Of a stretch of 64,000 nucleotides of DNA, positions 54,550-64,000 are shown piece by piece. Position numbers and translations under genes: made by a program. Numbering within the stretch: position 1 is the stretch's first letter; each line of letters starts with the position of its first letter. The stretch is from contig NZ_CP032627.1 of NCBI RefSeq assembly GCF_003627095.1, positions 2,294,001 to 2,358,000 on the forward strand, given 5' to 3'. A model generated the notes under the pieces. It saw only the letters and a list, made by a program, of their open reading frames with translations, was not told the DNA's origin and ran no database searches. The stretch is from Lactococcus allomyrinae (GTDB lineage Bacteria > Bacillota > Bacilli > Lactobacillales > Streptococcaceae).

Positions 54550-56128
54550 AAACACAGGAAAAGAATTATTAAAGAATCGCTGGTGGATGTTAGCTTTCTT
54601 TTTGATTTTAATACTATCACAATTTGCTATACAGTATCGTCCTTTGATTATCCCAAAGAAGTATTTATTCATTGTGATTGTAGCTATGCTACTGCTCTTT
54701 TCTTTGACGAGACTTCGAGAGATTAAAAAATTACCTCTTAATACGTTTCTAATAATTATGATTTTGGGCACTGTAAATACTTTGGTATTACCAGTGCGAC
54801 AAGAATTGGACGAAAATACTCACTTTTTCTACGCTGTACAAATCGCTGATGGACAGTTTTTTAAAAGAGATTTTAACCAAATGAAGTTTCTTCAAATGTC
54901 CCCCAATTTTTTGGAAATAACACAGCTTCCTAGTAAACCAGAATATGGAAGTAAGACCAATACGAATCTTTATTCTCGAGAATTTTTGCGTCTTAAGAAC
55001 CAGAAAAATGACTATTCACATGCAGGGCCAATTACAGGAATTGCTAATCCAGTTTATTATCCTTCGGCTTTAGGAATTGCATTAGGACGTTTTATTAGTC
55101 CATATCTTTTTGTAAGTTACTATTTGGGCCGAGTATTTAACTTGTTGATGTATGCATTGTTGGCATTTTTTGCAGTCAAAAAAAGCAAAAGATACCAACT
55201 TCCTCTTTTTGTTGTCGCATTTTTACCATATACCTTGTGGATTACGGCAGGCTATAATTATGATGCGCTTTACTATGGTGTAATCTTGCTTTTTCTATCT
55301 CAGCTGACCAATCTTTTTACAGAGGAAAAAGGTATTAGTTTAAAACAAATGGTGCGAATATCATTGACTGGATTGTTACTTGTTTTTTGTAAAGCTCCAA
55401 TGGCGCTTCTGATAATCCTCCCATTTTTCTTGCCTAAAAAGGTTTTTGCTTCAAATAAGGTGAGACTACAAGCACTAGGAATGCTCGCTTTTTCTTCAGC
55501 TTTGATATTTGCGTGGGTTAAACAGGGGATGATCCTTGAGAAATTACGCCTTATCTTTGGGAGAACTCTACCAGATACTGCTGGGGGTGCAGGTGGAAAT
55601 GTTGGAAGAGTAGATTATTTTCTAACACATCCGTTATATACGGTAACAACAGGGTTACGAACAGTTTTCGATATTCCGTCCACTATAAAAGATTCTATTG
55701 CAAGCCCACAGCCCTTTTTAAATAAAATCTACTCGTCAGGTGCAGTCGAATTATTTAATATTTTGCTAGTGGCATTACTTTTCGTTTTGGTGAGCTTACA
55801 GCTGGACTTTCAAGTTTCTAAACGCATCAAAATTGTGACTATTGTTCTGTTTGGTGCCATTACAGCAGGGATTATTTATGCGATTTCGGGAGATTCACGT
55901 GTTTTTCATATTGGAGATTTAACAGTGGCAGGAGTACAAGGCCGTTATCATTTTTACATCTTGGCGTTCTTGCCAATATTTTTAGAAAAACCAGTCAAAA
56001 AAATTTTTGATCGAAAAATGGTGGGTTCTGAAAGAACAAACGACTTTAACATTCAAAAATTTGTTGTTAGTGCCGTTTTAGTGATGACATTTGTTAATAC
56101 TTGTATTGGATTGTTTGGGTATTTATGA
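54536..56128 (+). CDS. DUF2142 multi-span membrane protein
   Basis: 530 residues with about eleven membrane spans. The large outside loop after the second hydrophobic region has ELDENTHFFYAVQIADG, the conserved start of DUF2142, a group thought to include GT-C-type glycosyltransferases using polyprenyl-phosphate sugars. It overlaps rgpF by 14 bases (CGGAG site inside rgpF). The polyprenyl-P glycosyltransferase at 58183 could supply its donor. Confidence 0.85.
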   Translation: MNFLKNTGKELLKNRWWMLAFFLILILSQFAIQYRPLIIPKKYLFIVIVAMLLLFSLTRLREIKKLPLNTFLIIMILGTVNTLVLPVRQELDENTHFFYAVQIADGQFFKRDFNQMKFLQMSPNFLEITQLPSKPEYGSKTNTNLYSREFLRLKNQKNDYSHAGPITGIANPVYYPSALGIALGRFISPYLFVSYYLGRVFNLLMYALLAFFAVKKSKRYQLPLFVVAFLPYTLWITAGYNYDALYYGVILLFLSQLTNLFTEEKGISLKQMVRISLTGLLLVFCKAPMALLIILPFFLPKKVFASNKVRLQALGMLAFSSALIFAWVKQGMILEKLRLIFGRTLPDTAGGAGGNVGRVDYFLTHPLYTVTTGLRTVFDIPSTIKDSIASPQPFLNKIYSSGAVELFNILLVALLFVLVSLQLDFQVSKRIKIVTIVLFGAITAGIIYAISGDSRVFHIGDLTVAGVQGRYHFYILAFLPIFLEKPVKKIFDRKMVGSERTNDFNIQKFVVSAVLVMTFVNTCIGLFGYL

Positions 56129-57366
56129 TGAAAAATATATTATTTATTTCCCCAACTGGAACGCTTGATAATGGAGCCGAAATTTCAATTTTTAATCTTC
56201 AAAAGGTACTGGTAAAACAAGGCTATCATGTGATAAATGTAACGCAAGCTTCTGGAGATATACCATATATAACAGCGTTTGAGTCCGCAGGTATCAAAAA
56301 CTTTATGTTAGATGCAGTCAAATGGTGGTGGGAAGATGCACCAGGTCCTGTTCAAGGAACTCAGCGTGAACTCTATCATTATTATCGTGAACATATTGCA
56401 AGTATTCAACATATAGTAGAAGATGAGAAAATTGATTTAATTATCACTAATTCTGTGAATATGTTTCAAGGAGCAGTGGTTGCTGCGATAGAAGGCATTC
56501 CCCATTTTTGGCTTATCCATGAATTTCCTGAGGACGAGTTTTCATACTATGTGGACAAGCTAGATTTCGTAAATGAATTTTCGACAGAAATTTTTGCAGT
56601 GCAGGGTCGCTTACAAGAAAAGTTACAAGAAATTATTCATAATCGCAAAATTCACAGTTTTTACCCGTTTACAAAAATTTCTGATACTCCTTTATCAGTT
56701 GGTGAGAAAACGCGCATAGTGTCTGTTGGTCGACTCACAGAAAGAAAAAATCAATTGGAATTGCTTGAGGCTTATAGCAAATTAAACCGCCCCGAAATTG
56801 AGTTGATTTTAATTGGAAACTTTGATAAGGAATACAAGCAAAAAGTTGTAAAATTCATTGATGAAAAAGCCTTTAAAAACGTGACTTTGGTTGGTCCACA
56901 AGATAATCCGTGGTCATTAATTACTGACAAAGATATTTTTGTCAGTTCTTCAAAAATGGAAACTTTTGGTTTGGTCTATGTTGAGGCATTATTGCATGGT
57001 GTGCCGAGTATTGTGTCAAATAATCCAGGACATCTGTCAGCAAACGATATTTTTGATTTTGGAAAATTTTATGAAATAGGAAATACTGATCAGTTGGTAA
57101 ATTTACTTGCCGACAGTCTTAAAAATTTCGATACACAGAAAAAAGAGAGTCTGTCAGTACTGACAGAACTTCGCAAAGCTTATTCTGTGGGAAAAGCTTA
57201 TCAAGAAATCATGGATTTTATCGAAAGAGATTTTGACAAAAAATCAAACTCTATCAGGCATTTATCAAAATTACTGATGCTTAATGATCACAATCCAGAT
57301 AAACTGACAGCTAGAATCAAACGCATTATCAAAACCATACTCATCAAAACGAGGATTTTACGATGA
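56125..57366 (+). CDS. Glycosyltransferase family 4
   Basis: 413 residues, GT-B fold: SPTGTLDNGAEISIFNL start, WLIHEFPEDEFSY, RIVSVGRLTERKNQLELLEA and SSSKMETFGLVYVEALLHG (Glu-x7-Glu region). Sugar and acceptor unknown; part of the variable side chain. ATG 56125 overlaps the upstream stop. A full repeat copy (57151-57166) reads LSVLTE. Confidence 0.9.
   Translation: MMKNILFISPTGTLDNGAEISIFNLQKVLVKQGYHVINVTQASGDIPYITAFESAGIKNFMLDAVKWWWEDAPGPVQGTQRELYHYYREHIASIQHIVEDEKIDLIITNSVNMFQGAVVAAIEGIPHFWLIHEFPEDEFSYYVDKLDFVNEFSTEIFAVQGRLQEKLQEIIHNRKIHSFYPFTKISDTPLSVGEKTRIVSVGRLTERKNQLELLEAYSKLNRPEIELILIGNFDKEYKQKVVKFIDEKAFKNVTLVGPQDNPWSLITDKDIFVSSSKMETFGLVYVEALLHGVPSIVSNNPGHLSANDIFDFGKFYEIGNTDQLVNLLADSLKNFDTQKKESLSVLTELRKAYSVGKAYQEIMDFIERDFDKKSNSIRHLSKLLMLNDHNPDKLTARIKRIIKTILIKTRILR
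57151..57166. repeat. Repeated palindrome inside a GT4 gene
   Basis: Perfect 16-bp copy, read as LSVLTE. Confidence 0.9.
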
Positions 57367-58181
57367 ATTTGACAATATGTCTAGTTGCTTACAGCAAAAA
57401 ATTTACAGATACTACCAGTTTTAACCAGCTTAAAAATTTTGATAGTTCTGTCAAAAAACAGCTGAATCTCATTATTTTTGACAACGGCATTGAAAATTTT
57501 ACTGATGAAAAATTACCCAATGATTTTGCGTCAGTAAGTTATCAATTTAACACTGATAAAAATGAGCGTGGTACAAGGATTGCCTATCAGTATGCATTAA
57601 CAAATATGCAAGACTCATGGCTCATGCTGCTTGACGATGACACTTTGCTGACAGAAAATTATGTTAAAAATTTACTGGCAGAGTTGTCAACGGCTGTTGT
57701 TGATGCGTTTTGTCCACAAATTTTTGATGAAAAAATACAAATTTCTCCAACAGACAGTGAAACGATCGAAAACCTGTATTTCCCAAAGAAGCCAGGAATT
57801 TACACAGAAAATATCACAGGAATATCAAGTGGATTTGTGTTGTCCAAAAAGTTTATGACAGAAATTGATGGATTTACAAAAGAATTTCCTCTTGACTATT
57901 TAGATCACTGGATTTTCTGGCAACTAAGACATCGAAATAAAATGATAAAAGTTGTTGACGAAACAATTCAACATCAGCTTTCGGTCCAGCATTTGACAGA
58001 GTTATCAAAAGAACGCTTTGTCAAGATTTTCACAGCAGAATATCACTATTATCAGCACTATCAGCCAGATCAACTCTACTCAATCAGAAAAAAATATGGT
58101 AAAATGATGGTTAAAGGTTGGTTGAAAGGGAATATTTTCCTTGCGAAAACATTCCTTAAAATATTACTGGGGAAGAAATAA
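57363..58181 (+). CDS. Glycosyltransferase family 2
   Basis: 272 residues, GT-A fold with TICLVAYSKKFTDT, NERGTRIAYQYAL and LMLLDDDTLL (DxD-like metal site), plus SSGFVLSKKFM. Starts at an ATGA overlap with the previous gene. Donor and acceptor unknown. Confidence 0.87.
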   Translation: MNLTICLVAYSKKFTDTTSFNQLKNFDSSVKKQLNLIIFDNGIENFTDEKLPNDFASVSYQFNTDKNERGTRIAYQYALTNMQDSWLMLLDDDTLLTENYVKNLLAELSTAVVDAFCPQIFDEKIQISPTDSETIENLYFPKKPGIYTENITGISSGFVLSKKFMTEIDGFTKEFPLDYLDHWIFWQLRHRNKMIKVVDETIQHQLSVQHLTELSKERFVKIFTAEYHYYQHYQPDQLYSIRKKYGKMMVKGWLKGNIFLAKTFLKILLGKK

Positions 58182-58182
58182 A

Positions 58183-58911
58183 ATGATAAATCCAAAAATA
58201 TTATTAATTATACCAGCTTATAATGAATCTGAGGGAATCATACAAGTCGTTCAAAAAGTAGAACAATATTGTAAAAATTCAAAGTACTCTATTGATTATG
58301 TGGTAATTAATGATGGTTCGACAGATAACGAAGAGGAAGTGCTGAAAGAGCATAACATCAATCATGTGGAACTAATTAATAATTTAGGCATAGGTGGAGC
58401 CGTTCAAACGGGCTATCTATATGCCAAAGAAAGCGGTTATGATATTGCTGTTCAATTTGATGGAGATGGGCAACACGATATTGAATCACTTCCACATCTC
58501 TTAGAGCCTGTGATAAATGATGAAGCGGACTTTACGGTAGGTTCTAGATTTCTGGATGAAAGTAATTCCGAGTTCAAATCTTCAAAATCAAGACAATTTG
58601 GTATAAAATTTCTTTCTTCGCTAATTTATATGTCTTCAAAAATTAGAATTAAAGATGTAACAAGCGGATATCGAGCAGGTAATAAAAAAGTGGTTAATCA
58701 ATTTGTCAATCGTTATCCCAGACAATATCCAGAACCAGAGAGTTATATGCATTTATTTGCAGGCGATATTAGAGTAAAAGAGGTAGGCGTTCGAATGTTT
58801 GAACGTACAACAGGAGCTTCAAGTATAAATATGGTAAAAGGGATAAACTATATGATTAGTGTTTCTCTATCAATCCTAGCAAGTTCACTGTTTGGAAGGA
58901 GGGACAAATAA
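58183..58911 (+). CDS. Polyprenyl-phosphate glycosyltransferase (GT2, DPM1-like)
   Basis: 242 residues: ILLIIPAYNESEGI, VVINDGSTDNEEEVL, AVQFDGDGQHD and RFLDESNSEFKS-to-RQFGIKFLSSLI match the dolichyl-/undecaprenyl-phosphate sugar synthase group. It would make a lipid-P-sugar donor. ATG 58183 with GGAAG. The DUF2304 protein overlaps next, a known pairing in lactococcal cell-wall clusters. Confidence 0.88.
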   Translation: MINPKILLIIPAYNESEGIIQVVQKVEQYCKNSKYSIDYVVINDGSTDNEEEVLKEHNINHVELINNLGIGGAVQTGYLYAKESGYDIAVQFDGDGQHDIESLPHLLEPVINDEADFTVGSRFLDESNSEFKSSKSRQFGIKFLSSLIYMSSKIRIKDVTSGYRAGNKKVVNQFVNRYPRQYPEPESYMHLFAGDIRVKEVGVRMFERTTGASSINMVKGINYMISVSLSILASSLFGRRDK

Positions 58912-59267
58912 TGCCAATACAACTTCGCATTTTGGCTATTTTGTTTGCCGTATTGTTCTTTCTCTATATTACGCGGTTAGTCAGAAAAGACAGAGCAGAA
59001 ATTCGACATATGTTAAAATGGATAGTTTTAGCATTGGTTATTTTAGTCGGTTCAATATTTCCAGATTTGGGCAGTAGAGTTGCCCATGTTTTAGGTATTG
59101 CTACTCTAACCTCTTTAGCTTTATTTATATTAGTTACTCTTTTATTAATTATCTCTCTAAAATATCAAATGTCATTAATCGCAGCAGAAAAACAAATCAA
59201 GAACTTGATTCAAGAAGTCTCATTGTTGAAAAAAAAAGTAAATGACAAAGAGGAAAAGAAAAAATGA
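58911..59267 (+). CDS. DUF2304 small membrane protein
   Basis: 118 residues with three hydrophobic spans and a coiled-coil end (EKQIKNLIQEVSLLKKKV). TAATG overlap with the upstream GT2 and GGAAGGAGGG just before. DUF2304 proteins accompany DPM1-like GT2 enzymes and probably anchor or activate them. Confidence 0.87.
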   Translation: MPIQLRILAILFAVLFFLYITRLVRKDRAEIRHMLKWIVLALVILVGSIFPDLGSRVAHVLGIATLTSLALFILVTLLLIISLKYQMSLIAAEKQIKNLIQEVSLLKKKVNDKEEKKK

Positions 59268-60316
59268 CAATGAGTAAAGTATTAACAATTACAGTGCCAA
59301 GTTACAACACAGAAAAATATATTGATGAATGTATGCCCTTCTTGATAGATAATCGAATTGTTGAGGATATTGAGATTATTATCGTAAGTGATGGCTCAAG
59401 AGACAGAACAGTTGAATTGGCAAATAAGTGGCAAACAAGATATCCACAAAGTATCCGAGTAATTGAAAAGGAAAATGGAGGCCATGGTTCAACCATTAAT
59501 CGTGGAATCCTTGAAGCTACTGGAAAATATTTTAAAGTTATTGATGGTGACGACTGGGTCAAGACGGATAATCTAGTTAAACTTGTTGATTTTTTAAAAA
59601 ATAATGATGTAGATCTTATCAATAATCCATATTTTGAACACGATGAAGTGACAAATGAAGAAACTTTGATGATGAAACTGAATATAAAAAGCAATTTTAT
59701 CAATGATTACGGAAGTATAATTGAAAATATAAAAATCCCTCCAATGCATACAGTGACATATAGAACGAAGATTCTAAAGGATAATAATATTAGAATTGAC
59801 GAAAAAATGTTTTATGTGGATGTGGAATATATCACTTTTCCACTTCCTTTTGTAAAAACTCAAGTATATCTCGATTTTCCAGTCTATGTTTATCGAGTGA
59901 ATTCTGGCACTCAAAGTATGACCATAGGAAATATGGTAAAAAATCGGGCGATGCATTTGGCTATGCTGAAACATGAGTTGGAGTTTATAAAAATCTTACC
60001 TTCTACTACCGCGTTTTCAGTCAAAAAAGTCTTGTATCAACGTTTTTCAGAACTTGTTTTAGCTCAATATGTAATCGATTTGTCTATACCAAATAAAAAA
60101 CAACGTGAGAGAGAAATAAAAGAATTTACCGATTTTTTGAAAGCTGAAAGAATTGATAAAAATGTTAATATGTTGATGATAAGTAAGATTCTTGTAAAAA
60201 CGAGTGGAAAAATTATATTTCCAGCAGTAAAGTTTCGTAGTCTTGTTCAAAACAATAATACTTGGCGTAATGTTGAACGTCAAGTATTGAATGTAGTAAA
60301 GAGGATGAAAAAATAG
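59264..60316 (+). CDS. Glycosyltransferase family 2
   Basis: 350 residues: TITVPSYNTEKYIDECM, EIIIVSDGSRDRTVELA, ENGGHGSTINRGILEA and VIDGDDWV (DxD). ATGA overlap with the DUF2304 gene. Side-chain sugar transferase of unknown specificity. Confidence 0.9.
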   Translation: MTMSKVLTITVPSYNTEKYIDECMPFLIDNRIVEDIEIIIVSDGSRDRTVELANKWQTRYPQSIRVIEKENGGHGSTINRGILEATGKYFKVIDGDDWVKTDNLVKLVDFLKNNDVDLINNPYFEHDEVTNEETLMMKLNIKSNFINDYGSIIENIKIPPMHTVTYRTKILKDNNIRIDEKMFYVDVEYITFPLPFVKTQVYLDFPVYVYRVNSGTQSMTIGNMVKNRAMHLAMLKHELEFIKILPSTTAFSVKKVLYQRFSELVLAQYVIDLSIPNKKQREREIKEFTDFLKAERIDKNVNMLMISKILVKTSGKIIFPAVKFRSLVQNNNTWRNVERQVLNVVKRMKK

Positions 60317-61317
60317 TGGTAGAACCAATAATAACCGTGATCATGCCTGTGTACAATACTGCAAGGTATCTCCCAAGAACATTAGAGAGTATTTTTAATC
60401 AATCCATTGGAGTGGACATGTTTAAATTAATTGCTATTGATGATGGAAGTATTGATAATAGTCTGAGTATACTTAGGAAGTACTTGCAAAAATTCCCTGA
60501 CAATATGGAAGTAATCAGCAAATCCAATGAGGGAATTGGTCCGACTAGAAATTTAGGGATAGAACGGACAACTTCAAAATATATTGCCTTTATTGATTCA
60601 GATGACTATTATGATATTGATTTTTTAAAAAAACACGTCACTAAAGCTGAAGAAACAGGAGCTGATATTGTAAGTAGTGGTTATACGAGGATTACTCCAG
60701 AAGGACAAATATTACGTCAGTTTATACCTGAAAAAATTACTGATTATACTAAATATATAACCTTATCCTCTTGCAATAGAATTCACCGAGTGTCATTTCT
60801 AACAGAAAAAAAAATTAAATTCTTTTTGGATACTTATGTGGAAGATGCGCCGTTTTCTGTGTTAGAAATAGCTCAAGGAGCAAAATTTGCATTTATAAAT
60901 TATTCAGGATATTACTGGGTGGCGCACAATGACTCATTTTCGGGTACAAAGATGCGTCTACAAGATAAGGATAATCAAAAACTGGCTCTTGAGCAGCTAG
61001 CTCTTTACATTAAAATGGGGGAGAGTTTGAAAAGAACTCCAGAATTTTCATATTTTATGCTTAAAGCCTTAATCCATCAGTTTAAGCAAGGCAGAAATCA
61101 AACATCTCAAAAATTTATGAAACATTATGGAAAAGGTATTCGCCTATTAAAAGAGGCTGTTCCTAATTCTTTGAAATTGAGTGTTATAAGTGGAGGACGG
61201 GGAGACGAGCTTGAATTAAGAGTAGTCGTATTTCTTTTTTTAGTTATTTATAAACTAAATCTGATGCCTTTGTTATCAAAAATATACTGTACAGGTAGAG
61301 AAAATGGGAAAAATTGA
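60316..61317 (+). CDS. Glycosyltransferase family 2
   Basis: 333 residues: TVIMPVYNTARYLPRTLES, AIDDGSIDNSLSIL, NEGIGPTRNLGIE and FIDSDDYYDIDFL. GTG start 60316 overlaps the previous TAG by one base. Specificity unknown. Confidence 0.9.
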   Translation: MVEPIITVIMPVYNTARYLPRTLESIFNQSIGVDMFKLIAIDDGSIDNSLSILRKYLQKFPDNMEVISKSNEGIGPTRNLGIERTTSKYIAFIDSDDYYDIDFLKKHVTKAEETGADIVSSGYTRITPEGQILRQFIPEKITDYTKYITLSSCNRIHRVSFLTEKKIKFFLDTYVEDAPFSVLEIAQGAKFAFINYSGYYWVAHNDSFSGTKMRLQDKDNQKLALEQLALYIKMGESLKRTPEFSYFMLKALIHQFKQGRNQTSQKFMKHYGKGIRLLKEAVPNSLKLSVISGGRGDELELRVVVFLFLVIYKLNLMPLLSKIYCTGRENGKN

Positions 61318-62311
61318 TATTGTAGTTTCATGGTTAGACGATGGAGATCCAAAATGGAGAAATGAGTTTGAAGTTTATAAAGAAAAAGAACACCTTTCTA
61401 TGAAGAAGACTTCAGCTAACAATGCATCAAGGTTTAGAGATTATGACACCTTTCGCTATTGGTTTAGGGCAATAGAAAAAAATGCATTTTGGGTTCGTAA
61501 AATTTTCTTAGTTACCTATGGTCATTATCCTAAATGGCTAAATTTGAACCATCCCAAGCTAGTGATAGTAAAGCATGAGGATTTTATTCCTCATAAATAT
61601 TTGCCTACTTTTTCCTCAGTGACTATTGCAATGAATCTTCACCGTATCAAAGATTTGAGTGAAAATTTTGTATATTTCAATGATGATATGTTCTTAATTA
61701 ATCCAACAAAACAAACGGATTTCTTTAAAAATGGTATACCTTGTGATATGTTGACTTTAATACCATGTGCGACATATGAGGAACTGGATCATCTGCACAT
61801 TAATAACATGAATCTTATCCATCAAAAATTTTCGAAGCGAGATATAGTAAAAAAGAATTTGCGGAAGATGATTAATTTAAGAACAAGTATACCATATTTA
61901 GGGACAACGTTATTGCAGCTCCCATATCCTAATATTTCATATATTATGCATTTTCATTTAGCTACTCCTTTAAATAAATCAATTTATGAAAAATTATGGA
62001 ATGAGTATCATGGAGAGTTTGATAAAGCTTCTGCTTTTAAATTTAGAAATATAAATGGCATAGATGATTGGTTTATTAGATTGTATTCATTGTGTAGTGG
62101 AAACTTTGTTCCTAAGAATATGTACAGATTTGGACGCTTTTTTAAGTTGAACAAGCAGTCAAATATCAATAAAATTGTAAATTCAAAATTGAAACTTGTT
62201 TGCTTAAATGACAATGAAGCGCTTGATGATGATGAACTCAATGAAATGACAGTGAAAATTCAGACGGCACTGGGAAATAAATTTCCTCAAAAGTCAGAAT
62301 TTGAAGTGTAA
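61304..62311 (+). CDS. Stealth-family sugar-phosphate transferase
   Basis: 335 residues with conserved regions of the Stealth family: IDIVVSWLDDGDPKWRNEF, RFRDYDTFRYWFRAIEKNAFWVRKIFLVT (abbreviated), and ENFVYFNDDMFLINP. Stealth proteins transfer a hexose-1-phosphate, forming phosphodiester links in surface polysaccharides. It overlaps the upstream gene by 14 bases. Confidence 0.9.
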   Translation: MGKIDIVVSWLDDGDPKWRNEFEVYKEKEHLSMKKTSANNASRFRDYDTFRYWFRAIEKNAFWVRKIFLVTYGHYPKWLNLNHPKLVIVKHEDFIPHKYLPTFSSVTIAMNLHRIKDLSENFVYFNDDMFLINPTKQTDFFKNGIPCDMLTLIPCATYEELDHLHINNMNLIHQKFSKRDIVKKNLRKMINLRTSIPYLGTTLLQLPYPNISYIMHFHLATPLNKSIYEKLWNEYHGEFDKASAFKFRNINGIDDWFIRLYSLCSGNFVPKNMYRFGRFFKLNKQSNINKIVNSKLKLVCLNDNEALDDDELNEMTVKIQTALGNKFPQKSEFEV

Positions 62312-62346
62312 AATTTAAACGTATAGTTTAAGCGAGAAAGAGGCTA

Positions 62347-63228
62347 ATGGTTTATCAACAGTTGGAGTACCAAAGGTTACTTCAAAAGAGAAGTTTGGAA
62401 ATTTTAATAGCGATAGATGCTTTTTGTAAAAATAACGATATCAGGTATTTCCTAATCGGAGGAAGCTTACTTGGAGCTGTTAGACACAAAGGCTTCATAC
62501 CATGGGATGATGACATAGACGTAGGAATGTTACGAAAAGATTATTTAAAGTTTATAGAGCTTTGGAATAATAAAAATGAGAAATTCGATCTTTTAGTAGC
62601 AAATGACCATAATGATTATCCATATCCTCTGGCGAAAGTATCGGATAGGAATTCAAGGATTGAAGAATGGATAACAGATAAGTCTGATAAGTACCATTTA
62701 GGGATATATGTAGATATTTTTCCTTTTGATTTTGTTGATGATAACGAGAAGGATAGAAAGAAAAGACTTCAAAAGATAAGATTTTGGAATGTGTTGCAGT
62801 GGCATTCTAAATTTGCTAACGTAAAAAATCCTAAAGGAACCTCAAAAGTAAAAAATGGAATACTTTTGATAGAGAAATTTGCTATATATTTGGTCCAAAA
62901 AACTCTCGGAAGAAAAAAAGTAATAAACGGAGTTTACAATGCTGTTCCAAAGGTTGCTACAGAAAAAGTAGGAAATTATGTTTCACGTTACGGTCTCGTG
63001 CGAGAAACATATCCCGTGGAATTTGCTAAGAACCTAGTTGACCAGAACTTTGAAAAAAGTAAGTTCCCGATTTTTTCTGAATTTGACAAAGCGTTGGTGA
63101 TCCAGTATGGTTCAGACTATATGACTCCGCCAGAAGACATTATGGCGAATCAACATCATGGATTTATTAGCTTAGAAATAGATGGGAAAGTATATATTAA
63201 AGATGGAAAAATTTTAGGAGAAAACTGA
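62347..63228 (+). CDS. LicD-family phosphotransferase
   Basis: 293 residues with FLIGGSLLGAVRHKGFIPWD then DDIDVGM, the nucleotidyltransferase-like core of LicD, and VDIFPFDFVDD. LicD proteins attach phosphocholine or other phospho-substituents to surface glycans; the group here is unknown, as no choline genes are nearby. Confidence 0.9.
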   Translation: MVYQQLEYQRLLQKRSLEILIAIDAFCKNNDIRYFLIGGSLLGAVRHKGFIPWDDDIDVGMLRKDYLKFIELWNNKNEKFDLLVANDHNDYPYPLAKVSDRNSRIEEWITDKSDKYHLGIYVDIFPFDFVDDNEKDRKKRLQKIRFWNVLQWHSKFANVKNPKGTSKVKNGILLIEKFAIYLVQKTLGRKKVINGVYNAVPKVATEKVGNYVSRYGLVRETYPVEFAKNLVDQNFEKSKFPIFSEFDKALVIQYGSDYMTPPEDIMANQHHGFISLEIDGKVYIKDGKILGEN

Positions 63229-63239
63229 CAGAAATAAAA

Positions 63240-64000
63240 ATGAAAAAAACAATAGTGCTTATAGCGACATATAATGGTCAGAAATATTTGACGAATCAAC
63301 TTGATTCAATTCGTCAGCAAGAAATTCAACCTGATTATGTTTTGTTGAGAGATGATGGTTCGACTGATCTAACAGTTGAACTGATAAAAAATTATATTGA
63401 GAAATATCAGTTATTGAATTGGACGATAGCTCAAAATGAAGCCAATATTGGCTGGCAGAAAAATTTTAGACAACTTTTGATAGATGCTTTATCATTAGAA
63501 GCTGACTACATTTTTTTCTCAGATCAGGATGATGAGTGGGCTTTAGATAAAATTAAAAATCAGCTAGACTTTATGGAAAATCATAGTAAATGTCAACTAT
63601 TATCTGGAGACATTGAAATTAAAAATATCGGAGAAGGAGATTACCATAAGCTCCCTTTCCAATTTGTGGACGGTAATAAGATTGCCTCAAAATTCCCAGC
63701 CAGTATTGAATATTTTACCTATAGACTGGGGTGGACCTTTGCCATAAAACGTCAACTGGCAGAAAAAACTATTGAATTTTGGAAGGCAGATTATTTTATA
63801 GCTCATGATGTCATTTTTTCTTGTCTGTCAAGTTTGCTTGGCGTAGGTTATAATCTTAATCGGAGCGTGGGTTACCATGTTGTACATGGAGAGAATGCTA
63901 GTGTAAAGCCATCAATCACAATATCCAGTAATAAAGCACAGCACGTTAGACATTTATTGAAAGAAGTTCAGTTTTATGAACTGCTTAATCAGATTTTAAG
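63240..64000 (+). CDS. Glycosyltransferase family 2 (partial, runs off the window)
   Basis: ATG 63240 opens a frame with no stop to the end (253 codons). TIVLIATYNGQKYLTNQLDS, LLRDDGSTDLTVEL and FFSDQDDEWALDKI are GT-A motifs (similar in style to rgpB). Ribosome site weak; a repeat half-site lies just upstream. Next gene of the variable side-chain set. Confidence 0.88.
   Translation, partial: MKKTIVLIATYNGQKYLTNQLDSIRQQEIQPDYVLLRDDGSTDLTVELIKNYIEKYQLLNWTIAQNEANIGWQKNFRQLLIDALSLEADYIFFSDQDDEWALDKIKNQLDFMENHSKCQLLSGDIEIKNIGEGDYHKLPFQFVDGNKIASKFPASIEYFTYRLGWTFAIKRQLAEKTIEFWKADYFIAHDVIFSCLSSLLGVGYNLNRSVGYHVVHGENASVKPSITISSNKAQHVRHLLKEVQFYELLNQIL

Overview
The window looks like a low-GC Gram-positive chromosome from the Streptococcaceae, closest in gene content and order to Lactococcus. 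The support is AT-rich DNA with strong AGGAGG-type ribosome binding sites, the rpmB / Asp23-family / fakA order, a tandem-domain FeoA, a YunD-like phosphoesterase + yutD + rlmN block, and an rmlACBD-rgpABCD-rgpF cell-wall rhamnan cluster of lactococcal/streptococcal type. Species cannot be fixed from the sequence. Similarity statements come from recognising protein motifs by eye; no database search was run.

Layout. (1) 1-6.1 kb: the end of an Eis-like acetyltransferase, then a beta-glucoside locus: MupG/DUF871-family protein, a PTS lactose/cellobiose-type EIIC broken by a frameshift, two small proteins and a GH1 6-phospho-beta-glucosidase, with two likely CcpA (cre) sites. (2) 6.1-12.3 kb: housekeeping genes (dUTPase, YunD-like phosphoesterase, yutD, rlmN) and two related nitroreductases. 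(3) 12.4-38.5 kb: a nearly continuous anaerobic nitrate-respiration region. It holds a polyprenyl diphosphate synthase and MenA (menaquinone), ModABC (molybdate uptake), a full molybdenum-cofactor set (MoaA, MoaC, MoaD, MoaE, MoeB-like, MoaB, MoeA, MobA, MobB), FeoAB (iron), NarGHJI (membrane nitrate reductase) and NarK (nitrate/nitrite transporter). An Rgg regulator with a secreted bacteriocin-like protein and small membrane proteins sits inside it at 19.3-21.8 kb. (4) 38.7-44.0 kb: HAD phosphatase, FakA, Asp23-family protein, L28, a DUF1129 protein and a cell-surface protein. (5) 44.1-64.0 kb: a cell-wall polysaccharide cluster (dTDP-rhamnose synthesis, rhamnan backbone and export, then a variable set of glycosyltransferases with Stealth and LicD proteins), running off the right end.

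Together, region 3 encodes quinone, metal uptake, cofactor, enzyme and substrate transport for dissimilatory nitrate reduction, unusual for a lactic acid bacterium. No haem synthesis or nitrate-sensing genes are visible, so the NarI haem would have to come from elsewhere.

Three patterns cut across the window. A 16-18 bp palindrome (CTGTCAGTACTGACAG and close variants) recurs at least 14 times, both as terminator stems and inside genes, where it mostly reads in one frame as Leu-Ser-Val/Ala-Leu-Thr-Glu. Three genes (EIIC, rgpA, rgpB) each lack exactly one G in a short G run, which points to sequencing error as much as to real mutation. Several intergenic stretches hold related non-coding repeats. 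No rRNA, tRNA, CRISPR array or insertion sequence was seen.
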